This document shows positions 5,689 through 10,993 of a DNA stretch of 10,993 nt, one piece after another. The notes beneath the pieces are model-generated. The model was given only the letters and a program-made list of their open reading frames with translations, was not told where the DNA came from and ran no database searches. How positions within the stretch are numbered: the first letter of the stretch is position 1; each line of letters starts with the position of its first letter. The position numbers and the translations under genes were made by a program. Source of the stretch: Lachnospiraceae bacterium (lineage in GTDB: Bacteria > Bacillota > Clostridia > Lachnospirales > Lachnospiraceae); the NCBI GenBank assembly GCA_902363675.1, contig CABJAV010000048.1, forward strand, positions 1-10,993, in the 5' to 3' direction.

Positions 5689-5737
5689 GCTCATAAAATA
5701 AATTAGTAATTTTTTACACAAAAGGGGGAATTATATT

Positions 5738-6319
5738 ATGTCTTTTTTTGATAATTTAGGACAGAAATTAAATGATGTGGGACAGACTACCATTAAGAAA
5801 ACAAAGGATCTGGCAGACACTGCCAAAATGAACCTTGAGATTTCCGAGGAGGAGCGCAAGATTTCCAATGCGCATGAACAGATTGGAAAGTGGTACGCGG
5901 CCAAGTATCGTATGCAGGCTGATCCGGAGATTCAGAACTGGATGGATGCAATTTTTGCATCAGAAGCAAAAATCAAAGCATGTCGCGATAACCTCGGTCA
6001 GATCAAAGGTGAGACCTCTTGCCCGCAGTGTGGAGCGAGTATTGCAGCAGATGCGCAGTTCTGCCCGAATTGTGGACAGAAGATTGTACCGCAACAGCCA
6101 GCTCAGGACGTGACTCCTCAGCCAGTAAAAGATGAGGAGGTGGAAGTGATTCCACCGGAGGCAGCACCGGCAACTGAAGAAACAGCACAGCCGCAGCAGG
6201 AAAAACCACAGGAAGGTGCATCCGTTTCGACAGATATACCTGTACAGGAGAGTGGGCAGCAGACCGATTCCAATGGATTTGGAAGCGCAGAAACGAGTGA
6301 TGCTTTTACGGTAAAATAA
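5738..6319 (+). CDS. Coiled-coil protein with zinc ribbon and Pro/Gln/Glu-rich tail
   Basis: The 193-residue product has three parts. Residues 1-90 are helical and charged (MSFFDNLGQKLNDVGQTTIKKTKDL, with EISEEERKISNAHEQIGKWY), likely a coiled coil, a pattern common in clostridial zinc-ribbon proteins. C95, C98, C109 and C112 (CPQC and CPNC, 10 residues between the pairs) form a rubredoxin-knuckle zinc ribbon. Residues about 117-193 are a low-complexity Pro/Gln/Glu/Ala tail, probably disordered. There is no signal peptide or TM segment, so it is cytosolic. AAGGGGG (5723-5729) precedes the ATG by 8 bases. It has its own promoter and no partner gene. The function is unknown; the zinc ribbon may serve a scaffold role. 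No clear terminator follows: 6320-6430 shows neither gene nor strong hairpin. Confidence 0.8.
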   Translation: MSFFDNLGQKLNDVGQTTIKKTKDLADTAKMNLEISEEERKISNAHEQIGKWYAAKYRMQADPEIQNWMDAIFASEAKIKACRDNLGQIKGETSCPQCGASIAADAQFCPNCGQKIVPQQPAQDVTPQPVKDEEVEVIPPEAAPATEETAQPQQEKPQEGASVSTDIPVQESGQQTDSNGFGSAETSDAFTVK

Positions 6320-6455
6320 AGTCCTATGTATAGCGCTGGCAAATCCGGAAACAATAGTGGCATCAGGAGCTGGAAGAGGAACTTGAAATAGGCTAAAAGT
6401 TGTATAAATAATTGTTTAAGCTCATTATATTTCCTATTCTTATAAAGTCAATCAT

Positions 6456-6463
6456 GTTATGAT
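6456..6463 (+). promoter_or_regulatory. Extended -10 element upstream of the 103-residue protein gene
   Basis: TGT-TATGAT with a poor -35 (TATTCT at 6435-6440, 17 bases upstream of TATGAT at 6458). The same AATCAT...GTTATGAT wording occurs in the promoter at 5661-5688, which suggests similar sigma-A control. Confidence 0.35.
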
Positions 6464-6507
6464 TAAAGGGCAAAAGGTATCATAGAAAATAGAGGTGAAA
6501 TCATATT

Positions 6508-6819
6508 ATGAATAAATGGTATCGGGCTTGTGTTGAGTATAATGCTTCTGTACCGGAATATCATGCATTATTACATAAGAATGTATTTACGGAAGACGCG
6601 GCACTGGCGTCTATAAAAAAATTAAAACACTATTATAATGAAAAGAATTTCCCAAGAGATTCAGATTATGAAATACGCATGGACCGTCTGATTACTGTTA
6701 TTCGTGCACATGAAACAGAGGAAGAGATGGAATTGTGGCGTGTCTGGATGAAATATTTTGTTACTATGGGTGGCAGTGAGTGGAAAGAATTCTGGAGTGA
6801 CAGTGGCTGTTCATGCTAG
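6508..6819 (+). CDS. Hypothetical protein of 103 residues, family not recognised
   Basis: I do not recognise this protein. It is well supported as a gene by AGAGGTGA ending 9 bases before the ATG, an extended -10 upstream and an uninterrupted frame. The product is rich in aromatic and charged residues (WYRACVEYN at the start, YYNEKNFPRDSDYEIRMDRL in the middle, ELWRVWMKYF and EWKEFWSDSGCSC near the end) with seven or so helical turns likely between 25 and 95. There is no signal peptide, TM segment or full metal motif, though three cysteines are present and two of them end the protein (CSC). It looks like a soluble helical protein. It is monocistronic; the DNA after it up to 6930 holds no gene. 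Confidence 0.65.
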   Translation: MNKWYRACVEYNASVPEYHALLHKNVFTEDAALASIKKLKHYYNEKNFPRDSDYEIRMDRLITVIRAHETEEEMELWRVWMKYFVTMGGSEWKEFWSDSGCSC

Positions 6820-6934
6820 AAGTGTAATTTTATAAGATTTACGTTGTAGAACATAAGTTAACAGTAAAGTGGCGGCTTGCGATTAAACAGCATAATTAAT
6901 TCCACATTTGGATATATATAAAAAGATTTATTAT

Positions 6935-7010
6935 TATGTCCTCATTATTTTCGCTTTTTGGACATATATGTTTTTTACATATGTCTATTCGCTTTATTTT
7001 TGCAGACATT
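6935..7010. promoter_or_regulatory. Tandem inverted-repeat array, candidate operator upstream of the Lrp-type regulator gene
   Basis: Two similar palindromic units follow each other. In unit 1 TATGTCC (6935-6941) faces GGACATA (6960-6966) across 18 bases. In unit 2 TATGTCT (6980-6986) faces AGACATT (7004-7010) across 17 bases. Both spacers contain TTCGCTTT. The units begin 45 bases apart, and the inner half-sites also form their own palindrome, GACATAT (6961-6967) with ATATGTC (6979-6985). Arrays of phased, A/T-rich half-sites are typical of Lrp/AsnC binding regions, so autoregulation of the gene at 7174 is plausible but inferred. The flanks (6820-6930 and 7011-7070) are A/T-rich and hold no gene I can see. 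Confidence 0.4.
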
Positions 7011-7077
7011 ATATTTCTGTTCTGGAAATTTTCATTAAAATTATTGTAATTTCACCATGGCATAGAAAAGCATAAGG

Positions 7078-7106
7078 TTTACAATTTCATAAGAACATGT
7101 TATTAT
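7078..7106 (+). promoter_or_regulatory. Promoter of the Lrp/AsnC regulator gene
   Basis: TTTACA (7078-7083) and TATTAT (7101-7106) are 17 bases apart, with TGT before the -10 as an extended element. Transcription would start around 7112-7114, directly at the base of the hairpin at 7103-7150. Confidence 0.65.
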
Positions 7107-7150
7107 GCAAAAAAGGACACAGGCGTCTAAGCCGTGTCCTTTTTTGCATA
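7103..7150 (+). terminator. Strong terminator-like hairpin in the leader of the Lrp/AsnC gene (possible attenuator)
   Basis: GGACACAGGC (7115-7124) pairs with GCCGTGTCC (7131-7139) around the loop GTCTAA, with a single bulged A. An A6 run precedes and a T6 run follows, and ATGCA/TGCAT extend the palindrome into the -10 region. It has all features of a Rho-independent terminator, yet lies between a good promoter and the start codon at 7174. It may attenuate the regulator gene or end transcription coming from upstream. Confidence 0.75.
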
Positions 7151-7173
7151 TATTTAAGGATGAGGCAACGAAT

Positions 7174-7617
7174 ATGAAAAAACTAGATAACATAGATCGA
7201 AAAATTATACAAATACTTCAAAAAAATGCGCGTACACCATTAAAGGAGATTGCAGCGCAGGTATTTTTGTCTTCGCCATCGGTGTCTGCCCGTATAGAAA
7301 AACTGGAAGAAGAGGGAGTCATTACTGGTTATTCTGCAAAAGTAAATCCCATTTATCTGAATTATCATATTAAGGCTTTTATTAATCTGGAGGTAGAGCC
7401 ATTGCAGAAACCCGTTTTTTATCCTTTTATCAAAAAAATTCCGAATGTAGTGGAATGCAATTGCGTGACAGGAGATTATTCCATGCTGATCGAGACTTTA
7501 TTTGAGACAACTGCAGAGTTGGATCATTTTATTAATGAATTGCAGCAGTTTGGAAGAACAAAGACGCAGATTGTGTTTTCGACTTCCGTGGAACAACGCC
7601 CGGTTCCGATTTCATAA
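7174..7617 (+). CDS. Lrp/AsnC-family transcriptional regulator
   Basis: The start is ATG 7174, with AAGGATGAGG ending 8 bases upstream; an in-frame ATG at 7105 lies inside the -10/hairpin and cannot be used. The 147-residue product has the normal family length. Residues 1-50 are the winged helix-turn-helix (LDNIDRKIIQILQKNARTPL, then SPSVSARIEKLEEEGVITGY), with the recognition helix at about 35-44. Residues about 66-140 form the RAM/AsnC ligand-binding domain, including the family's VTGDYSML turn at 98-105 that helps bind amino acids and form octamers. Such proteins sense an amino acid and control its metabolism or transport. Which amino acid cannot be read here; aspA lies 2 kb away and no site is shared visibly. 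The leader hairpin and the upstream inverted repeats suggest tight autoregulation. A weak AACC/GGTT hairpin at 7654-7670 is the only candidate terminator. Confidence 0.9.
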   Translation: MKKLDNIDRKIIQILQKNARTPLKEIAAQVFLSSPSVSARIEKLEEEGVITGYSAKVNPIYLNYHIKAFINLEVEPLQKPVFYPFIKKIPNVVECNCVTGDYSMLIETLFETTAELDHFINELQQFGRTKTQIVFSTSVEQRPVPIS

Positions 7618-7692
7618 AGAGGGCGATAATATCTTTTTCACATCATTTTAAGGAACCGTTAAGGTTTTTCGAGTCTGAATCTAAGAAATCCA

Positions 7693-7701
7693 TGATATGA
7701 T
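7693..7701 (+). promoter_or_regulatory. Extended -10 element ahead of the DUF975-regulator-kinase operon
   Basis: TGA-TATGAT (7693-7701) with a poor -35 (TCTGAA at 7674-7679, 16 bases). The start would be near 7708, 37 bases before the ATG. A weak -35 fits a promoter that needs an activator, possibly the operon's own response regulator. Confidence 0.4.
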
Positions 7702-7744
7702 AAGTCCACAAGTTGAGAAATACCATTATGAAGGAGGAATTTCT

Positions 7745-8683
7745 ATGTGGACGAGAGCCGAATTAAAAAGCAAAGCAAAGTTCTCATTTAAACGTAACTA
7801 TTGGAAGAGTGTACTGATAAGTCTGATCCTGGCATTACTTGTTGGAGGCGGGGGCAGCGGAAGCAGCATCAGTTCCGCAGTGAGCAACAATCTGATTGGA
7901 AGTAGCGATAGCAGTGTAACAGATGATTATTCCAATGATGACAGCAGCCTGTACGATGGCAATGATTTTTATGACGATACCTATGATGGAAATGTCGAAG
8001 ATGACATTGACGATTTGAACAGCATGGCTGATAACACCGCGGGAATGATGGCAATCGGCATTTTCTTAATGGTATTCATCATTGTGTTTGTTGTTCTTAT
8101 GGCTGTGGTTATTCTACTGGATGTGTTTATTTTCAATCCATTGGAAGTTGGATGCAAAAAGTACTATCTGCGCAATCTGAATGAGCCGGCACAGGTAGGA
8201 AACATTGGTTATGCATTTGACAATAACTATAAGAACATTACAAAGACAATGTTCTTCCGTGATTTGTTTACCGTTTTATGGACGCTGCTTTTTATCATCC
8301 CTGGTATTGTAAAATCCTATGAGTACCAGATGATTCCTTATCTGCTGGCAGATAATCCGCAGATGACAAAGGAGCAGGCATTTGAAGAAAGTAAGCGCAT
8401 GATGCAGGGACAGAAGTGGAAAGCTTTTGTTTTGGATTTATCATTTATTGGATGGAATATCCTTTCTGCACTGACACTGGGAATTCTTGGAATCTTCTAT
8501 GTACAGCCGTATATGGATGCAACACATGCAGCACTGTATGAAGCACTTCGTTATGGAATGCCTTACAATAATGCACAATACGGATTTTATAATGGAATGC
8601 CGCAGCAGCAGGCACCGAACGGATTTACAAATAATGTGCCAAATAGTATAGTGGAAGAGAATCCAAATAATCAGTATCAGTAG
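7745..8683 (+). CDS. DUF975-family integral membrane protein
   Basis: The start is ATG 7745, 6 bases after AAGGAGGA; an in-frame ATG 48 bases upstream overlaps the -10 element. The 312-residue product carries DUF975 hallmarks: the N-terminal MWTRAELKSKAKFSFKRNYWK amphipathic segment, NPLEVGCKKYYL, and the C-terminal helix WKAFVLDLSFIGWNIL with GIFYVQPYMDATHAALYEAL. Membrane segments lie at about 22-36, 102-131, 175-190 and 228-255. Between the first two is an unusual Asp/Ser-rich loop (about 54-91, some 18 acidic residues) that would face outside. The tail after 270 is Gln/Asn/Pro-rich. The biochemical role of DUF975 is unknown. Only 8 bases separate it from the response regulator, so the three genes form an operon, and it may be a sensor partner or a target of that pair. 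Confidence 0.85.
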   Translation: MWTRAELKSKAKFSFKRNYWKSVLISLILALLVGGGGSGSSISSAVSNNLIGSSDSSVTDDYSNDDSSLYDGNDFYDDTYDGNVEDDIDDLNSMADNTAGMMAIGIFLMVFIIVFVVLMAVVILLDVFIFNPLEVGCKKYYLRNLNEPAQVGNIGYAFDNNYKNITKTMFFRDLFTVLWTLLFIIPGIVKSYEYQMIPYLLADNPQMTKEQAFEESKRMMQGQKWKAFVLDLSFIGWNILSALTLGILGIFYVQPYMDATHAALYEALRYGMPYNNAQYGFYNGMPQQQAPNGFTNNVPNSIVEENPNNQYQ

Positions 8684-8691
8684 AGGAAAAA

Positions 8692-9375
8692 ATGAGTTAC
8701 AAAATATTGATTGCAGATGATGAGCCGGAGATTCGAAGTCTTCTCCGGCTTTATCTTGAAAATGAAAAATATGAGATCATAGAAGCAGAAGATGGGCAGC
8801 AGGCGCTGGAGTTACTCCGGAGCCAGCAGCCTGCTTTGTGCATTCTTGATATTATGATGCCAAAGTTGGACGGATACCATGTTTTACAGGAACTTCGCAA
8901 AGAAAGCAATATTCCGGTATTGATTTTATCAGCAAAGGATGCAGATTCGGAGAAGATATTAGGACTGAATCTGGGTGCGGATGATTACCTTGCCAAGCCG
9001 TTCAATCCGTTGGAGGCAGTGGCTCGTGTCAATTCGGCAATCCGGCGCTTTTATTCGCTGGGAACGCAGGAGACAAAACGAGGAACTCTGTCGGTAAGGA
9101 ATCTTACACTGGATCCGGAGGCTTGTGTGCTGAAAAAGGACGGAAAGGTCATTGAACTTACATCTGTGGAATACCGCATCATGGAACTGTTTATGCAGCA
9201 GCCGGGAAAAGTTTTTACCAAGCAGCAGATTTATGAACACGGATGGGGTGAGACCTATATTGTTGCTGATAACAATATTATGGTATGTATCAGCAAGCTT
9301 CGTGGAAAGCTAGATGAAGACCCGTCCGCATATATTCGTACGATTCGTGGACTTGGATACCGTTTGGAGAAGTAA
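8692..9375 (+). CDS. OmpR/PhoB-family response regulator (VanR-like)
   Basis: This 227-residue protein has a receiver domain (1-120) with the acidic pair D9-D10, the phosphorylated D53 (CILDIMMPKLDG), S80 (LILSAK) and K102 (LAKPF), and a winged-helix DNA-binding domain (about 130-227) with the typical LTSVEYRIMELFMQQPGKVF start and the IRTIRGLGYRLEK end. All active-site residues are intact. It should bind promoters as a dimer once phosphorylated by the kinase encoded next. The ribosome binding site AGAGGA overlaps the stop codon of the DUF975 gene, and its own stop TAA directly abuts the kinase ATG, both signs of translational coupling. It is most like the VanR/DrrA group of cell-envelope regulators in low-GC Gram-positives. 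The regulon is unknown. Confidence 0.95.
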   Translation: MSYKILIADDEPEIRSLLRLYLENEKYEIIEAEDGQQALELLRSQQPALCILDIMMPKLDGYHVLQELRKESNIPVLILSAKDADSEKILGLNLGADDYLAKPFNPLEAVARVNSAIRRFYSLGTQETKRGTLSVRNLTLDPEACVLKKDGKVIELTSVEYRIMELFMQQPGKVFTKQQIYEHGWGETYIVADNNIMVCISKLRGKLDEDPSAYIRTIRGLGYRLEK

Positions 9376-10575
9376 ATGAAAAGACAGGGCAGTTTGCAGT
9401 GGTTCCTTATTAAAAAGTTTATAGAGATTCTGCTTGTTGTGGGCATCGTGGAGTATGTGATCACATTTTTCATGAACCGTTTTGTGTTGCCACTCATGTT
9501 TACATATTTTTTCCCGGAATATGAGAAGAATCTTACAGTTACAGGTTCAGAGATTATTGTATTTATCTTTGCCGGATTATTGATTCTATTGTTAAGTTCA
9601 TTTGGTTCGTTGTTTCCAACGCCGGTGAGAGAGGCAATTACTGAACTTTTGCAGCGGACACAGCATGGACTTTCTTATTTGTCACAGTCAGTAGAAAAAG
9701 AAGTACCAATTCTTGGGCTTAGTGAAAGAAAATCCATGCTTCTCTTTTGTGTGCTTTTTACTATGGCGTTGGTGGTACTCCTGCCTTACATTTTAGGCGC
9801 TTTATGTTTTGCAAGTATTACTATTCGGGAATTCCGGGAGATTCAAAAGGAACGTGATGCAGAACAGAATGAGTTTAACCGAAAGCGAAACCTTATGCTT
9901 TCCGATATCGCACATGATCTGCGTACACCGATGACAACCGTGAATGGTTATGCGAAAGCATTGGCAGATGGTATGGTAACAGATCCACAGAAGCAACAGG
10001 AATATCTTGAGACGATACAGAAAAAATCAGCACGTATGAATGATCTGATCAATCTTCTGTTTGCGTATGTGAAACTTGACAGTGAAGGTTTTTCACTGAA
10101 GCGCAAAGAGGTGGATCTGTGTGAGCTTTTGCGGGAAAATGCGGCATTGGTCTATGCAGATGCAGAAGAAGCCGGAATGGAATTTGATATTGAAATTCCG
10201 GAAGAAGCGATTCCTGTATTCGCAGATGCGACGCAGATGTCACGCGTGATCACAAATCTGCTGACGAATGCGATGCGACACAATCCGGCAGGAACCCATA
10301 TCGGTTTGTATTTGTGCCGGAGAGATGAACGTATTTATGTTATGGTGGCAGACAGTGGGCCATTTATACCAGAAGAACTGGAGACACATTTGTTTGAACC
10401 TTTTGCAAAAGGCGATGCCTCGCGGAAAAGCGGGGGAGGAAGCGGGCTTGGTCTTTCTATTGCAAAGAGAGTGGTGGAGATGCATGGCTGGAAAATGTTG
10501 TTTTTACAGCAACCGCAGATTCAGCATTATCCGTGTGTGGAACGCTATGCAAAAGCTTTCATTATTGAAATATAA
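9376..10575 (+). CDS. Membrane-bound sensor histidine kinase (VanS-like)
   Basis: The 399-residue kinase starts at the base after the regulator's stop; GGAG (9366-9369) inside the regulator gene serves as its binding site. The N-terminal half has hydrophobic segments at about 12-32, 58-79 and 120-148, with a further possible one at 33-46, and only short outside loops, so it probably senses a signal within the membrane or a partner such as the DUF975 protein. No HAMP domain is evident. The HisKA domain has H180 in LSDIAHDLRTPMTTVNGYAK, and the HATPase domain shows the N box (NLLTNAMRHNP, N294 and N298), the G1 box (VADSGP, D327) and the G2 box (GGGSGLGLSIAK, about 353-364). All catalytic motifs are intact. 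The last 30 residues (HGWKMLFLQQPQIQHYPCVERYAKAF) keep the expected final strand with a slightly longer loop. Confidence 0.95.
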   Translation: MKRQGSLQWFLIKKFIEILLVVGIVEYVITFFMNRFVLPLMFTYFFPEYEKNLTVTGSEIIVFIFAGLLILLLSSFGSLFPTPVREAITELLQRTQHGLSYLSQSVEKEVPILGLSERKSMLLFCVLFTMALVVLLPYILGALCFASITIREFREIQKERDAEQNEFNRKRNLMLSDIAHDLRTPMTTVNGYAKALADGMVTDPQKQQEYLETIQKKSARMNDLINLLFAYVKLDSEGFSLKRKEVDLCELLRENAALVYADAEEAGMEFDIEIPEEAIPVFADATQMSRVITNLLTNAMRHNPAGTHIGLYLCRRDERIYVMVADSGPFIPEELETHLFEPFAKGDASRKSGGGSGLGLSIAKRVVEMHGWKMLFLQQPQIQHYPCVERYAKAFIIEI

Positions 10576-10584
10576 TATATAAAG

Positions 10585-10620
10585 AGTCGTTGTGGACTAT
10601 CGTTCACAGCGGCTTTTTTT
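10585..10620 (+). terminator. Rho-independent terminator of the DUF975-regulator-kinase operon
   Basis: AGTCGTTGTG (10585-10594) pairs with CACAGCGGCT (10605-10614), 10 bp with two G-U wobbles, a 10-base loop and a T7 run (10614-10620). It lies 10 bases after the kinase stop codon. Confidence 0.85.
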
Positions 10621-10679
10621 CATGGAAATAGCGAAATACTGGGACTAAATCCTTATAGTTGTAAAGGATAGTAAAATAT

Positions 10680-10868
10680 ATGAGTAGTTATTATGACAAT
10701 GAATTAGTTTCACATATGAAGACAATCAAAATAGGAGATGTTACAATTATTTCACAAATAGATAATATTACTGAACTTATGATGGAGAACTTTCAATTTA
10801 AAAATGGGAGAGTTTGTTTTACAGAAAAACAAAATAAGAAGTATATTATGTATTCTAGTATAGCGTAA
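10680..10868 (+). CDS. Doubtful small ORF of 62 residues, family not recognised
   Basis: The frame has AAAGGA (10663-10668) 11 bases before the ATG, which is a little far. The product (MSSYYDNELVSHMKTIKIGD, with a FKNGRVCFTEKQNKKYIMY end) shows no signal peptide, TM segment or known motif. An internal ATG at 10716 is an alternative start. The base composition is more A/T-rich than in the neighbouring operon. The ORF lies between the operon terminator and what may be a transposase gene, so it could be a fragment cut by a mobile element, or no gene at all. Confidence 0.35.
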   Translation: MSSYYDNELVSHMKTIKIGDVTIISQIDNITELMMENFQFKNGRVCFTEKQNKKYIMYSSIA

Positions 10869-10903
10869 ATTAAATAGCTACTATATATATTGAGGATAAT
10901 GTG

Positions 10904-10912
10904 TGGTATAAT
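10904..10912 (+). promoter_or_regulatory. Extended -10 element upstream of the gene at the window end
   Basis: TGG-TATAAT (10904-10912) with no good -35. The start would be near 10919, about 20 bases before the ATG at 10941. Confidence 0.45.
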
Positions 10913-10940
10913 AGTGTTATCTAAGAAAGGGATGAACGCT

Positions 10941-10993
10941 ATGAGAAGAACATATCTTACTCTGTCAGAAGAAGACAAAGATTACCTTAAAAC
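10941..10993 (+). CDS. 5' end of a gene cut by the window edge, possibly an IS630-like transposase
   Basis: AAAGGGA (10926-10932) lies 8 bases before the ATG and an extended -10 lies upstream, so a gene starts here. Only 17 codons are visible (MRRTYLTLSEEDKDYLK). The wording L-T-x-E-E-D-x-x-Y-L is reminiscent of the first helix of IS630-family transposases from Clostridia, but a helix-turn-helix protein of another type would fit too. No terminal repeat can be identified from this side alone. Confidence 0.45.
   Translation, partial: MRRTYLTLSEEDKDYLK

Noticed and set aside
6326..6388. Short basic frame (MYSAGKSGNNSG...) after the coiled-coil protein.
   Set aside because: Only 20 codons, without RBS or promoter; it looks like 3' untranslated sequence.
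7105..7173. N-terminal extension of the Lrp/AsnC protein from ATG 7105.
   Set aside because: The ATG overlaps the -10 element and lies upstream of the predicted transcription start; the extension would be encoded by the terminator hairpin.
10268..10582. Plus-strand open frame overlapping the kinase C-terminus.
   Set aside because: The kinase frame carries intact N, G1 and G2 motifs through this region; the second frame is a shadow with no RBS.
1..10993. Search for tRNA or rRNA genes, CRISPR arrays and prophage genes.
   Set aside because: No cloverleaf with CCA end, no rRNA-like stretch, no regularly spaced repeats and no phage structural genes were seen. The only repeats are those listed.

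Overview
The window looks like a chromosomal stretch of a low-GC, Gram-positive gut anaerobe, most likely a member of the Lachnospiraceae/Clostridia. The pointers are A/T-rich intergenic DNA, strong AAGGAGG-type ribosome binding sites, sigma-A-like promoters often with a TGn extended -10, a secreted FN3 protein, a DUF975 membrane protein, an OmpR/VanR-type two-component pair and a decayed IS1182-type element. This assignment is inferred from protein style, not from a marker gene.

Layout. 1-322 has no supported gene. Its first ~165 bases are rich in short hairpins and could be the end of an unseen structured RNA or of an IS200/IS605-like element. 323-1084 encodes a secreted protein with one fibronectin type III domain and an NPCBM-like C-terminal domain. 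1108-1422 holds a compact locus that I read as a type I toxin-antitoxin module of the Fst/par kind: a 28-residue membrane peptide on the minus strand, a convergent short antisense RNA on the plus strand, a shared bidirectional terminator, and a perfect 12-bp direct repeat placed in the RNA leader and in the toxin reading frame. 1455-2942 is an IS1182-family insertion sequence with matching 18-bp ends; its transposase is broken by two internal deletions that change frame. The element abuts the stop codon of the next gene.

2944-5045 (minus) carries a two-TM protein with a C-terminal zinc ribbon, then aspartate ammonia-lyase (aspA), each with its own promoter. 5258-5526 (minus) is a remnant of a GGDEF domain that has lost its GGDEF motif, followed by a bidirectional terminator. 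5738-6319 encodes a coiled-coil/zinc-ribbon protein with a Pro/Gln/Glu-rich tail, and 6508-6819 a 103-residue protein I do not recognise. 7174-7617 encodes an Lrp/AsnC regulator. A good promoter precedes it, but a strong terminator-like hairpin sits between that promoter and the start codon, and an array of ATGTCY/RGACAT inverted repeats lies further upstream. 7745-10575 is a tight three-gene operon (DUF975 membrane protein, response regulator, sensor kinase) closed by a terminator. The end of the window has a doubtful 62-residue ORF and the first 17 codons of a gene that may be an IS630-like transposase.

How the parts work together. The three-gene operon probably senses an envelope signal and adjusts transcription, with the DUF975 protein as membrane partner or output. 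AspA interconverts aspartate with fumarate and ammonia. The Lrp/AsnC protein may tune amino-acid metabolism, possibly its own gene through the nearby inverted repeats, but no direct link to aspA is visible. The least described item is the toxin-antitoxin-like locus.
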